DNA of 64,000 nucleotides from Promicromonospora thailandica (GCF_024171955.1 NZ_JAMTCS010000001.1:62001-126000); one strand, 5' to 3'. Shown: positions 41,873-50,045, counted from the stretch's first letter. A program made the numbers and translations. Notes: generated by a model from the sequence alone, not told the origin.

Positions 41873-42256
41873 TCAGTCGTCCGGGTCGGTGCGCCGCGTG
41901 CCGACCGGGCCCGTCGCGCGCGGGAAGCCCAGCGTGCCCGCCGCGACCCACCACTCCATCACGTCGTAGGCCAGGCGGCCGGCGACGACGGACGGGTCTC
42001 CGTCCGACCACCGCGCCGCCTCGGCGGGATCGCACGCGAAGACCGACATGCCGCGGTAGGCCGGATCGCTCTGCGCGCCGAACGGGCCGTTGGCGACGAG
42101 CACGCCGCGGCGGACCAGGTCGGCGCGGTACGCGAGGTGCTCGGTCTGGAGGGCGTCGAGCTCGGCCGCCGACATCTCGGGCGCGCCGGGAGGGCGCCGC
42201 AGCACGACGACGGTGACCACGTCGAACGCGTCCGGGATGTTGGGGTCGCGACCCAT
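41873..42256 (-). CDS. YCII-related protein
   Basis: 127 residues. LQTEHLAYRADLVRRGVLVANGPFGAQSDPAYRGMSVFACDPAEAARWSDGDPSVVAGRLAYDVMEWW is the YciI pattern, with a His in the TEHL position and Asp in GD-P. A small dimeric ferredoxin-like protein; catalysis not established. TAGCCT lies 6 nt before ATG 42256. It is followed by the CPT-like kinase after 22 bp, so the two may be co-transcribed. Confidence 0.8.
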   Translation of the reverse strand: MGRDPNIPDAFDVVTVVVLRRPPGAPEMSAAELDALQTEHLAYRADLVRRGVLVANGPFGAQSDPAYRGMSVFACDPAEAARWSDGDPSVVAGRLAYDVMEWWVAAGTLGFPRATGPVGTRRTDPDD

Positions 42257-42347
42257 GCACCCAGGCTAGCCCCGGCGGTGCCCGCCGCCCCTGGTTCCGC
42301 GGAGTGGGTACCGCGGGGCGCCGGGCAGGGCGGGCGCCGGGCACCGC

Positions 42348-42435
42348 GAGATCTGGTGTCTGCGCCGAGATCTGGCAGTGCGCGACCAGATCTCAGCGTG
42401 CGCACCAGATCTCGGCGGCGCACGCACCAGATCTC
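42348..42435. repeat. AGATCT array 1 (5 sites)
   Basis: Two GAGATCTGG units (AGATCT at 42349 and 42368) are followed by three CCAGATCTC units (42388, 42407, 42429), linked by GC-rich spacers with GTGCGC. A degenerate GGGTCTGG follows near 42448. The flip of orientation allows the RNA to fold on itself. It occupies the 248-bp gap after the epimerase gene (42257-42504), in which I see no gene. Confidence 0.8.
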
Positions 42436-42504
42436 GGCGTGGGCGCCGGGTCTGGCGGCCGGGCGGGCGGCGAGACGGGGGCGAAGCGGGAGCGAGGGCA
42501 CCGG

Positions 42505-43404
42505 TCAGGGGTTCGTGGTGTAGGCGCCGGTCAGGATGTCCTCGACGAGCGCCGGGCCGGTCGGCTCCCAGCCGAGCTGCCGCCGCGTCGTCGTGCTCGT
42601 CGCCGAGAGGTCCTGCCCGAAGAAGTACGAGATCCAGCCGAAGTGCTCCCGCGCCTTCTCGGCCGGGACAGAAGCCACGGGCAGGTCCAGCACCCTGCCG
42701 ATCGCCTCGGCGATCTCCCGCGTCGGCACGCCCTCCTCGGCGATCGCGTGCAGCCTCGCGCCGGCGGGCGCCTTGGCGAGGCCGAGGGCTACCAGCCGGG
42801 CGGCGTCGGACCGGTGGACGGCCGCCCAGCGGTGGTCGCCGTCGTCCACGTAGCCGGAGACTCCGGTGCGGCGGGCCACGTCGTGGAGCACCGCGAGGAA
42901 CCCGTGGTCGTGCAGGCCGTGCACGGTCGGCGCGAAGCGCAGGCTCACGCTGTGCACGTCGCGGTCGACGAACCCGAGCGCCAGGTTCTCGCTGCCGCCG
43001 CGGGCGGAGTCCGGGCCGTGGGCCGGGGAGGCGTCGTCCTCCGTGACGGGTCGCCCGCTCACCACGCCCGCGATTCCCGCCGCGAGCAGGAACGGGCGAC
43101 CCGTGCCGGACAGTGCGTCACCGATGGTCTGCACCGCGGCACGCTCGGCCGCGTCCGAGACGGCAGGGTGGGCGAAGTCGTGCTTGTTCGCGAGGTGCAG
43201 CACGGCCTCGGCGTCCTGCGCCCCGCGGCGGATGCCGTGGAGGTCGTCGAGGTCGCCGCGCTGCACGGTGACGCCCTTCGCGGCGAGGGCCGACGCCGAC
43301 GCGTCGGACCGCGCGAGCGCGGTGATCGTGTGACCGTCGGCGAGAAGCTCGTCCACGGCGGCGGAGCCGATCCAGCCGGAGGCTCCGGTGACGAATACCT
43401 GCAT
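42505..43404 (-). CDS. NAD(P)-dependent epimerase/reductase (extended SDR)
   Basis: 299 residues. VFVTGASGWIGSAAVDELLADGHTITALARSDASA is the Rossmann motif, with GDLDDLHGIRRGAQDAEAVLHLANK next. The canonical Tyr-x3-Lys is not evident, so it may be an atypical SDR or use a divergent site. ATG 43404 follows GGAAGG. It is divergent from the TetR gene at 43498 and should be its target. AGATCT arrays lie beyond the 3' ends of both genes. Confidence 0.88.
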   Translation of the reverse strand: MQVFVTGASGWIGSAAVDELLADGHTITALARSDASASALAAKGVTVQRGDLDDLHGIRRGAQDAEAVLHLANKHDFAHPAVSDAAERAAVQTIGDALSGTGRPFLLAAGIAGVVSGRPVTEDDASPAHGPDSARGGSENLALGFVDRDVHSVSLRFAPTVHGLHDHGFLAVLHDVARRTGVSGYVDDGDHRWAAVHRSDAARLVALGLAKAPAGARLHAIAEEGVPTREIAEAIGRVLDLPVASVPAEKAREHFGWISYFFGQDLSATSTTTRRQLGWEPTGPALVEDILTGAYTTNP

Positions 43405-43432
43405 GGTGGGTCCTTCCAGTGATGTCAGTGAC

Positions 43433-43491
43433 TGATGTCAGCCACAGACATCACCGTACGCCCGAAGTCAGTCGCTGTCATCACCTAGACT
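43433..43491. promoter_or_regulatory. Operator TGATGTC-N7-GACATCA and TetR -10
   Basis: TGATGTC (43433-43439) and GACATCA (43447-43453) form a dyad; related half-sites GTCAGTGACTGATGTC and CAGTCGCTGTCATCA flank it. TAGACT (43486-43491) lies 6 nt before the TetR ATG. The layout fits control of both divergent genes by the TetR product. Confidence 0.6.
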
Positions 43492-43497
43492 GGACCC

Positions 43498-44079
43498 ATG
43501 GCGCGATGGCAACCCGGCACTCGGGGACGGCTGCAGGACGCAGCCCTGGAGCTCTTCGCGAGCCGCGGCTACGAGCAGACGACGGCCGCCGAGATCGCGC
43601 GGTCGGTCGGCCTCACGGAGCGCACGTTCTTCCGGCACTTCAGCGACAAGCGCGAGGTGCTGTTCGGCGGTCAGGAACGACTGACGGAGGCGTTCGTGCG
43701 CGGTATCGAGGCGGCGCCGGACGACGCGACACCGATGGAGGCGGTCGGCGACGCGCTGGACGTGGCCACCGGCCTGTTCCCGGACGACATGCGCCCGCAC
43801 TCCCGGCTGCGCCAGACCGTGATCGACCAGCACCCGGCGCTCCAGGAGCGTGAGCGGCACAAGATGTCGGGCGTGGCCACGACCATCGGCGACGCGCTGC
43901 GGGCGCGCGGCGTCGGCGAGCCCGCGGCAACTCTCGCCGCGGAGTCGGCGAGCACGGTGTTCGGTATCGCGTTCAGCCAGTGGATCCAAGACGGCGAGAG
44001 CCGCTCGCTCGGGGACATCTCCCGCGCGGTGCTGGCCGAGCTGCGGGACCTGACGGGCGCCGACCGCGCGCCCCGCTGA
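43498..44079 (+). CDS. TetR-family transcriptional regulator
   Basis: 193 residues. Helix-turn-helix: LQDAALELFASRGYEQTTAAEIARSVGLTERTFFRHFSDKREVLFGG, typical of actinobacterial TetR proteins (TERTFFRHF). A leaderless promoter (TAGACT, 6 nt) precedes ATG 43498. It is divergent from the epimerase gene across a region with GATGTC dyads. Its stop codon overlaps the first AGATCT of array 2. Confidence 0.93.
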   Translation: MARWQPGTRGRLQDAALELFASRGYEQTTAAEIARSVGLTERTFFRHFSDKREVLFGGQERLTEAFVRGIEAAPDDATPMEAVGDALDVATGLFPDDMRPHSRLRQTVIDQHPALQERERHKMSGVATTIGDALRARGVGEPAATLAAESASTVFGIAFSQWIQDGESRSLGDISRAVLAELRDLTGADRAPR

Positions 44080-44435
44080 GATCTGGGGTCCCGGCAGGTT
44101 CCGGCACCTGTGACGTGCGCTGAGATCTGGGTTCCCGGGCCCGAGACCCACGCCGAGATCTGGGGTCCCGTCGCCGAGATCTGGTGTTGCCGTCGAGATC
44201 TGGCCGTGCGCCACCAGATCTCAGCGCGGGCACCAGATCTCACCGGCGCAGCACCAGATCTCAGCACAGCGGCACCGGCGGGCCGCAGCGCAGCACCAGA
44301 TCTCAGCAGAGCCGCACCAGCCGGCCGCAGCGCAGCACCAGATCTCAGCAGAGCCGCACCAGCGGGCCGCAGCGCAGCACCAGATCTCGGCACAGCGGCA
44401 CCGACCGGCCGTAGCCCAGCGCGCCAGATCCGCCG
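44078..44435. repeat. AGATCT array 2 (11 sites)
   Basis: Five GAGATCTGG units (AGATCT at 44079, 44123, 44156, 44177, 44196) are followed by six CCAGATCTC units (44216, 44235, 44256, 44298, 44340, 44382). A degenerate CCAGATCCG follows near 44428. All left-hand units face one way and all right-hand units the other, so the whole block is one imperfect inverted repeat. It fills the gap between the convergent TetR and UBP genes; I see no gene in it. Confidence 0.85.
44249..44416. repeat. Four tandem 42-bp repeats inside array 2
   Basis: Units at 44249-44290, 44291-44332, 44333-44374 and 44375-44416 each begin CAGCACCAGATCTC and continue with a GC-rich tail ending GGCCGCAGCG. Units 2 and 3 are nearly identical. 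Because 42 is a multiple of 3, open frames cross it and mimic a 14-residue protein repeat. Confidence 0.88.
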
Positions 44436-44455
44436 TCAGGCGGCCGCCCGGGGCG

Positions 44456-44743
44456 TCAGCGGAGGGCCTCCAGGTCCGCCGTGTGGATCGTCTCCTCGTC
44501 GACGTAGCACCAGCCCCACCCCTCGCCCGGCTCGACCGAGCGCATGAGCGGGTGCCCCGTGGCCTCGAAGTGCGCCGTCGCGTGCTTGGCGGGCGACGAG
44601 TCGCAGCAGCCCACCTGACCGCACACCAGGCAGCTGCGCAGGTGCACCCAGGTGCCGCCCAGGGCCACGCACTCCGGGCACGCGTCCCGGTTCTCCGGTT
44701 CGAGGACGGCGACCTGGTCCAGGTGCGTGCAGTCGGTGCTCAT
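44456..44743 (-). CDS. UBP-type zinc-finger protein
   Basis: 95 residues. CTHLDQVAV, CPECVALGGTWVHLRSCLVCGQVGCCDSSPAKHATAHFEATGHPLMRSVEPGEGWGWCYVDE carry the zinc Cys and His of zf-UBP. In eukaryotes this fold binds ubiquitin C-termini; stand-alone bacterial copies are frequent in actinobacteria with unknown role. ATG 44743 follows GAGGACACC. It ends just before array 2. Confidence 0.9.
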   Translation of the reverse strand: MSTDCTHLDQVAVLEPENRDACPECVALGGTWVHLRSCLVCGQVGCCDSSPAKHATAHFEATGHPLMRSVEPGEGWGWCYVDEETIHTADLEALR

Positions 44744-44844
44744 CGTCGGTGTCCTCACGTCGGTCCGGTCGTCTGCGGCGGCGCACCGCCGTCCGCTCCT
44801 GCCGCGATTCTAGGCCGGGCGACGATGCCGCGGGCGAGCGGACG

Positions 44845-45870
44845 TCAGTGGTCTGCGAACAGGCCGCTGTACGCGTTCAGCGCGGGCTGGCCGCCCAGGT
44901 GCGCGTAGAGCACGGTGCTGTCGGCGGGGATGTCTCCGCTGGTCACGAGGTCGACCAGGCCGGCCATCGACTTGCCCTCGTAGACGGGGTCGAGAATCAC
45001 GCCCTCGAGCCGCCCGGTGAGCCGGATCGCGTCCAGCGTCGACTCCACGGGGATGCCGTACTCGTCCCCGGCCCAACCGGGCAGCACGGTGATCTCGTCG
45101 TCGCGCAGGGGGCGCTCCACGCCGATGAGCCCGGCCGTGGCGCGCGCGATCCGGGCCACCTGGTCGCGGGTCTCGGCGAGCTTCGCGCTGGCGTCGATGC
45201 CGATCACGCGCCGCGGCCGCCCGCCCGCCTCCTCCAGCGCGGCGAACCCGGCGATCATGCCCGCCTGCGTGGAGCCCGTGACCGCGCAGACGACCACGGT
45301 GTCGAAGAAGACGCCCAGCTCGCGCTCCTGCTCCTCGACCTCGTGGGCCCACCGCGCGAACCCGAGGCCGCCCAGCCGGTGGTCGGACGCGCCGGCCGGG
45401 ATCGCGTACGGTGTGCCGCCCCGCTCGACGACCTCCTCGATCGCGCGCGCCCAGGAGTCCTTGAACCCGATGCCGAACCCGGCCGGGTCGAGCCGCACCT
45501 CGGCGCCCATGATCCGGCTCAGCATGATGTTGCCGACGCGGTCGGCCACGGAGTCGGGCCAGCTCACCCAGTTCTCCTGCACCAGCACGGCCTTGAGCCC
45601 GAGCGACGCCGCGACCGCCGCCACCTGGCGCGTGTGGTTGGACTGGTAGCCCCCGATCGACACGAGCGTGTCGGCACCCTGGGCGAGCGCCTCCGGCACC
45701 AGGTACTCGAGCTTGCGGGTCTTGTTGCCGCCGTAGGCGAGTCCGGCGTTGCAGTCCTCGCGCTTGGCCCAGATCGCGGCGCCGCCGAGGTGCGCGGTGA
45801 GGCGCGGCATGAGGTGCACGGGACTCGGCCCGAACGTCAGCGGGTGGCGCGGGAAGTCGGACAGGGCCAT
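44845..45870 (-). CDS. acdS: 1-aminocyclopropane-1-carboxylate deaminase
   Basis: 341 residues, PLP fold type II. Lys50 in [10 protein letters not shown] binds [18 protein letters not shown] and VTGSTQAGM are phosphate and substrate loops. Glu298 (VYEGKS) and Leu325 (YAHLGG) have the same 27-residue spacing as Glu295/Leu322 of Pseudomonas ACC deaminase; D-cysteine desulfhydrases differ at both. So true ACC deaminase is favoured: ACC to ammonia and 2-oxobutyrate, a plant-associated trait. ATG 45870 follows GAGGAG. A strong palindrome (45899-45920) lies upstream; the D-aminoacylase gene is 79 bp upstream. Confidence 0.93.
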   Translation of the reverse strand: MALSDFPRHPLTFGPSPVHLMPRLTAHLGGAAIWAKREDCNAGLAYGGNKTRKLEYLVPEALAQGADTLVSIGGYQSNHTRQVAAVAASLGLKAVLVQENWVSWPDSVADRVGNIMLSRIMGAEVRLDPAGFGIGFKDSWARAIEEVVERGGTPYAIPAGASDHRLGGLGFARWAHEVEEQERELGVFFDTVVVCAVTGSTQAGMIAGFAALEEAGGRPRRVIGIDASAKLAETRDQVARIARATAGLIGVERPLRDDEITVLPGWAGDEYGIPVESTLDAIRLTGRLEGVILDPVYEGKSMAGLVDLVTSGDIPADSTVLYAHLGGQPALNAYSGLFADH

Positions 45871-45898
45871 GGATGCTCCTCAGGCAGGGCGGAATGTC

Positions 45899-45920
45899 GG
45901 CATGCAATATATTGCATGCC
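45899..45920. promoter_or_regulatory. Perfect 22-bp palindrome before acdS
   Basis: The centre is TGCAATATATTGCA, extended by GGCA/TGCC on each side. It is the most AT-rich spot in the area and lies 29 bp before the acdS ATG. The shape suits a GntR- or Lrp-type regulator (AcdR is Lrp-type), but neither is encoded nearby. Confidence 0.65.
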
Positions 45921-45949
45921 CTTCGATGCCCCTGGCAAGGACCCGCACG

Positions 45950-47548
45950 TCAGGAGCGCGCGCGCCGCAGCGCCCGGCCCGGGCGGTCGGACGTGCGTAC
46001 ACCGTCCTCGACCACGGGCGTCCCGCCCACGAGCACCCACGGGATGCCCGCGGCCGTCCGGCGCGGCTGGTCCGGCGTCGCGCGGTCGGCCACCCGGTCA
46101 GGGTCGAAGACGACCAGGTCGGCCACGAACCCCTCGGCCACCCGGCCGCGGTCGCGCAGCCCGAGCCGGGCGGCGGGGCGCGCCGCGAGGTGCACCACCA
46201 TCTCCGCGAGCGAGAGCACCCCCTCCTCGCGCACGTACCGGCCGAGGTAGCGCGGGAACGTCCCCGCGGCCCGCGGGTGCGGCTTCGCGCCGACGAGGAT
46301 GCCATCGCTGCCCCCGGTATGCCGGCGGTGCCGCATGATCTCGCGCACGTTCTGCTCGTCGCCCACGTGCTGCAGGATGCTGGTGCCCAGCCGGTCGGCG
46401 AGCAGCAGCTCGAAGAACACCTCGGCCGGCGCACGGCCCTCGTCCCGCGCGATCCGCGCGACCGTGCGGCCCACCCGGTCGCCGAGCGCGTCGTCGCGCA
46501 CGCCCGCGATCTCGATCGTGTCCCAGTCGACGGGCACGCCGTGGCAGCCGTCGCTGCCCACGACCTCGACCTCGTGGGCGATCCGGGCCCGCTCGGCGGG
46601 GTCGCGCAGCCGCGCGAGGGTCCGCTCGGGACCGCCCGCCGCGGCACGGCTCGGCAGCAGCGCCGAGAGCGTCGTCGAGCCGGGCAGGTACGGGTAGGAG
46701 TCCAGCGTGACGTCGACCCCCGACGCGATCGCCTGGTCCACCAGCGCGAGCAGCTCGCCGGCGCGCCCGCGGTTCTCGGGGAAGTTCATCGTGGCGTGGG
46801 TGAGGTGCAGCGCGCACCCGGCCCGGCGGGCGACGTCGACCATCTCCGCGTACGCCGCCAGCGCACCGGCACCGTAGGAGCGCTGGTGCGGGGCGTAGAA
46901 ACCACCGTGCCGCGCGACCACCTCCGCGAGCGCGACCAGCTCGTCGGTGTCGGCGAAGATGCCCGGCACGTACGTGAGCCCCGACGACATGCCGAACGCG
47001 CCGTCGCGCATCCCCTGGTCCACCTGCGCCCGCATCTCGGCGATCTCGGCAGGCGTGGCCCTCCGGTCCTCCGTGCCGACGACGTTCATGCGGACCGTCC
47101 CCTGCGGCACCAGGTAGGCCACGTTGGTCGCGCTGCCCCGGCGGTCCACCTCCGCGAGGTACTCCGCCACGGTGCGCCACGCGAAGCCGACGCCCGCCGG
47201 CTCGCCGTTCCAGCCCGCGATCTGCTCACGGACCGTCGCCATGGTCGTGTCCGTGACGGGGGCGTACGACAGCCCGTCCTGGCCCACCACCTCGGTGGTC
47301 ACGCCCTGCGTCACCTTGGCGAGGTGGTCGCCGTCGGCCAGGACGGCGAGGTCGGAGTGCGCGTGCATGTCCACGAAGCCGGGGGCGACGGCCAGGCCGT
47401 CGGCGTCGACCACGCGCGCGCCGGGCGCGTCGACGCGCCCGCCCACGCGCGCGATCCGGCCGGAGCGCACCAGCACGTCGCCGCGCACGGGCTCACGCCC
47501 GCTCCCGTCGACCACCAGTCCCCCGCGCAGCAGCAGCTCGTCGCTCAT
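45950..47548 (-). CDS. N-acyl-D-amino-acid deacylase (D-aminoacylase) family
   Basis: 532 residues of the amidohydrolase superfamily. APGFVDMHAHSDLAVLAD has the HxH metal motif. MSSGLTYVPGIFADTDELVALAEVVARHGGFYAPHQRSYG, HLTHATMN and GSDGILVGAKPHPRAAGTFPRYLGRYVREE are D-aminoacylase signatures, with the C-terminal SLAEMVVHLAARPAARLGLRDRGRVAEGFVADLVVFD block. It removes acyl groups from D-amino acids, releasing free D-residues. ATG 47548 follows GGAGGACG. It lies between the GH5 gene (32 bp upstream) and acdS downstream. Confidence 0.9.
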   Translation of the reverse strand: MSDELLLRGGLVVDGSGREPVRGDVLVRSGRIARVGGRVDAPGARVVDADGLAVAPGFVDMHAHSDLAVLADGDHLAKVTQGVTTEVVGQDGLSYAPVTDTTMATVREQIAGWNGEPAGVGFAWRTVAEYLAEVDRRGSATNVAYLVPQGTVRMNVVGTEDRRATPAEIAEMRAQVDQGMRDGAFGMSSGLTYVPGIFADTDELVALAEVVARHGGFYAPHQRSYGAGALAAYAEMVDVARRAGCALHLTHATMNFPENRGRAGELLALVDQAIASGVDVTLDSYPYLPGSTTLSALLPSRAAAGGPERTLARLRDPAERARIAHEVEVVGSDGCHGVPVDWDTIEIAGVRDDALGDRVGRTVARIARDEGRAPAEVFFELLLADRLGTSILQHVGDEQNVREIMRHRRHTGGSDGILVGAKPHPRAAGTFPRYLGRYVREEGVLSLAEMVVHLAARPAARLGLRDRGRVAEGFVADLVVFDPDRVADRATPDQPRRTAAGIPWVLVGGTPVVEDGVRTSDRPGRALRRARS

Positions 47549-47580
47549 CGGGCCATCGTCCTCCACGCCGGCCGGTGCGC

Positions 47581-48828
47581 TCAGACGGCGTCCACCCGTA
47601 CCAGCTCGCGCACGCCGCGCGCCTCCAGCGCGGCCGGGTCGGCAGCGGTCGCGCTCGTCACGACGGCGACCGGCACGCCGTCCTCCCGGAGCGTGTGCCA
47701 CCGCTCGAAGACGGCGCCGCCCGGGCCCAGCGCGGGGCGCGACGCCGGCAGGTCGTCCGCGTCGACGTCGACCACCACGGCCACCGTGCGCTCGGGAGCC
47801 GCCGGCGTGGACCGCCGGGCGTCGGTGATCAGCTCGGCGAAGCGGTGGCCCAGCGGCTTGACCCGGTTCTCGGTGTCGAGCAGGCCGAGCGAGTACTCCA
47901 GGTCCTTGTAGTCGGCCAGGTCGCGCGTCACGTCGTGCGAGCACCACCAGGTGATCGCGTACAGGTCGCGCGTGGTCAGCGCCGCCTCGACGGTGCGCGT
48001 GCAGAACTCGGGCATCTCGGTCTCGGCGAGGTTCATCGAGGGGGCGCCGACCTCCTGCAGCCACACGGGCCGCCCGGGATCGGTCGCGAACGCCTTCGAC
48101 AGCTCGATCATCCACTCGGCGTGCCGCACCGACTGCGGCGACAGCGCGCCGTAGGTGGCCGCCGTGCCGTTGAAGATCCAGGAGTGCACGGTCGTCACGT
48201 CGCCCAGCCGCGCGGCGTGCACGGGGTGGAACGGGTGCTCGTCGCGGTACCAGAGGTGGTCGTTCTCGCTGTGCACCACCAGGTGGCGCGGGTCGCGGTC
48301 GCGCGGGGCACCCAGCAGCGAGCCGAGCCAGTGCGTCACCTCGGCGGGCTTGGCCGGCATGGCCGCGGGGTTGGGCCGCTGGAACTGGTTGAGCTCGTTG
48401 CCGAGGGTCAGGCCCAGGAAGTTCGGCTTCTCGCGCACCGCGTCGTACACCGCCGCGACGAGCGCCGCCTGGGCGTCGATCGCCGGCTGGTCGGTGAACA
48501 TGTTGCCGTCGTGCCAGTTGACCAGCCACGCGGGCACGAAGTCGAAGCCGGACATGTGCCCCTGGATCACGTCGACCGCGACGTCGAGGCCGACCTCGGC
48601 GGCGAGATCCGTCACGAGCGCGACGTCGTCCAGCGCCCGCTGCCGGATCAGGGTGCGGTTGGGCTGCAGCACCGGCCACAGGGGGAACACCCGCACGTGG
48701 TCGACGCCGAGCCCGGCGATCGCCTCGAGGTCGGCGCGGACGGCGTCGGCGTCGACGGCCATCCACTGGAACATCCAGTCCTGCGACGGGGTGTAGTTGA
48801 CGCCGAAGCGCGGCGGGGTGGTGTTCAA
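47581..48828 (-). CDS. GH5-like intracellular glycosidase, possible beta-mannosidase (GH5_18-like)
   Basis: 415 residues, clan-A TIM barrel. FGVNYTPSQDWMFQWM opens it; acid/base Glu145 is in LTLGNELNQF and nucleophile Glu259 in PVWLQEVGAPS, the GH5 strand 4 and 7 positions. No signal peptide, so it acts on imported oligosaccharide. Intracellular GH5_18 enzymes of bifidobacteria cleave Man-beta-1,4-GlcNAc, and GH125 in the same locus fits that; the subfamily is my inference. The start is TTG 48828 with GAGAGAGGG upstream. It lies 24 bp after the LacI gene on the same strand. Confidence 0.75.
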   Translation of the reverse strand: MNTTPPRFGVNYTPSQDWMFQWMAVDADAVRADLEAIAGLGVDHVRVFPLWPVLQPNRTLIRQRALDDVALVTDLAAEVGLDVAVDVIQGHMSGFDFVPAWLVNWHDGNMFTDQPAIDAQAALVAAVYDAVREKPNFLGLTLGNELNQFQRPNPAAMPAKPAEVTHWLGSLLGAPRDRDPRHLVVHSENDHLWYRDEHPFHPVHAARLGDVTTVHSWIFNGTAATYGALSPQSVRHAEWMIELSKAFATDPGRPVWLQEVGAPSMNLAETEMPEFCTRTVEAALTTRDLYAITWWCSHDVTRDLADYKDLEYSLGLLDTENRVKPLGHRFAELITDARRSTPAAPERTVAVVVDVDADDLPASRPALGPGGAVFERWHTLREDGVPVAVVTSATAADPAALEARGVRELVRVDAV

Positions 48829-48852
48829 GGATCCCTCTCTCGGTCGGGGCAC

Positions 48853-49878
48853 TCAGCTCGGGACGGACGACGGCGCCGCCGTCGACTCGCGGGTGCGCAG
48901 GCGGCGGCCGGTCACGGTCTGCGACGCGGCGGGCTCGCCCCGGACCAGCCGCTCCAGCAGCGCGACGGCGGTACGCGCGCTCTCCTCGACCGGGGCGTCG
49001 AGGGCGGTCAGGCGCGGGCGCACCAGCGTGGAGACCCAGGAGTCCTCCCACGCGACGACCGACAGCTGCTCCGGCACGCGCACCCCCAGCTCGGGGGCGT
49101 GCGCGACGATCTCCGCGGCGATCACCTCGCTGTCCACGAGGATCGCCGTCACGCCGTCGAGGCGGTCGAGCAGGTGGGCCACGGGGTCGGCGGCCGCGGC
49201 GTCCCAGACCGCGTACGTCGGTTCGATGCCCTGGTCGCCCGCGGCCTCGGCGAAGCGCTCGTCGCGCGCACGGGTGTGCGCCAGGCCCGGGGCGTCGTTG
49301 ACGCGTGCGACCCGCCGGTGGCCCAGCTCCGCGAGGTGGGCCAGCACCGTGGCGAACGCGGCGTCGTCGCCCACGGTCACCGCGGGGACGGCGGGGTCGA
49401 CGGACGCGCCGAGCACCACGGCCGGTGCGCCGATCTGCTGGACGAGCGCCAGGCGCGGGTCGTCCGTGCGCACGTCGACGAGCAGGAAGCCGTCGACGCG
49501 CTGCTCGGCCCACCACTCGCGGTACACGCGCGCCTCGTCGTCGACGGCGACGAGCGTGAGCGACAGCGACCAGCCGATGTCGGCCAGGGGCTGCGTGAGC
49601 CCGGCGAGCAGGCGCATGAAGAACGGGTCGCGACCGAAGGTGTCGCTCGCACGGGCGATCACCAGGCCGAGGCTGCGCCCGCCGCCGCCCGACACCTTGC
49701 GGGAGGCGTAGTTGGGGCGCCAGTTGAGCTCGTCGGCGGCCCGGCGGATGCGCTCGGCGGTGGCCGCCGACACGTTGGGCCGGCCGTTGAAGACGTGCGA
49801 CACCGCGGACGGCGACACGCCTGCGCGGCGGGCGACGGCGGCGATGGTCGCGCGTTTCGGGGAGGTCTCGGACGTCAC
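48853..49878 (-). CDS. LacI-family regulator of the glycosidase/ABC locus
   Basis: 341 residues. Helix-turn-helix and hinge: TIAAVARRAGVSPSAVSHVFNGRPNVSAATAERIRRAADELNWRPNYASRKVSG. The sugar-binding domain follows (LGLVIARASDTFGRDPFFMRLLAGL, VSVVAWEDSWVSTLVRPRLTAL). GTG 49878 follows TAGTGT by 7 nt, so it is probably leaderless. It is divergent from the ABC operon with two LacI-type operators between, and should repress both directions until the imported sugar is present. Confidence 0.93.
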   Translation of the reverse strand: MTSETSPKRATIAAVARRAGVSPSAVSHVFNGRPNVSAATAERIRRAADELNWRPNYASRKVSGGGGRSLGLVIARASDTFGRDPFFMRLLAGLTQPLADIGWSLSLTLVAVDDEARVYREWWAEQRVDGFLLVDVRTDDPRLALVQQIGAPAVVLGASVDPAVPAVTVGDDAAFATVLAHLAELGHRRVARVNDAPGLAHTRARDERFAEAAGDQGIEPTYAVWDAAAADPVAHLLDRLDGVTAILVDSEVIAAEIVAHAPELGVRVPEQLSVVAWEDSWVSTLVRPRLTALDAPVEESARTAVALLERLVRGEPAASQTVTGRRLRTRESTAAPSSVPS

Positions 49879-49885
49879 GACCCCG

Positions 49886-49958
49886 ACACTAGGGGGTTGA
49901 CCCTCCAAAGTAAAGCGGTATACATTCGCCGCCAGCCAGATTGTGTAGCGCTTTACAC
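49886..49958. promoter_or_regulatory. Two LacI-type operators and -10 of the LacI gene
   Basis: GTAAAGCGGTATAC (49910-49923) and GTGTAGCGCTTTACAC (49943-49958) are near-palindromes of one consensus (GTAAAGCGCTTTAC), centred 34 bp apart, about three helix turns. The minus-strand TAGTGT (49886-49891) is the -10 for the LacI gene. Confidence 0.7.
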
Positions 49959-50045
49959 GCCAGTTTCCCGGGCTCGGCACGCCGACGTTCCCCGCCCGCT
50001 CGACCGATACACCGCAGTTCCGGATCGACAGCTCCAGGAGGTCCC

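Noticed and set aside
42348-44435. CRISPR array
   Set aside because: The AGATCT units are 9 bp, irregularly spaced, change orientation and have similar GC-rich spacers. No cas gene is present.
42340-44440. Insertion sequence or transposon carrying the epimerase/TetR pair
   Set aside because: No transposase, no terminal inverted repeat of IS type and no target duplication could be seen. The arrays alone do not show mobility.
44110-44547. Open frame with 14-residue repeats (AAPDLSRAAPAGRS) across array 2
   Set aside because: The protein repeat is only the 42-bp DNA repeat read in frame. The frame runs into the antisense of the UBP gene and lacks a ribosome site or promoter.
45950-49516. 1188-codon minus-strand frame ending in the D-aminoacylase
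   Set aside because: The real start is ATG 47548. The earlier codons are a shadow of the GH5 and LacI genes.
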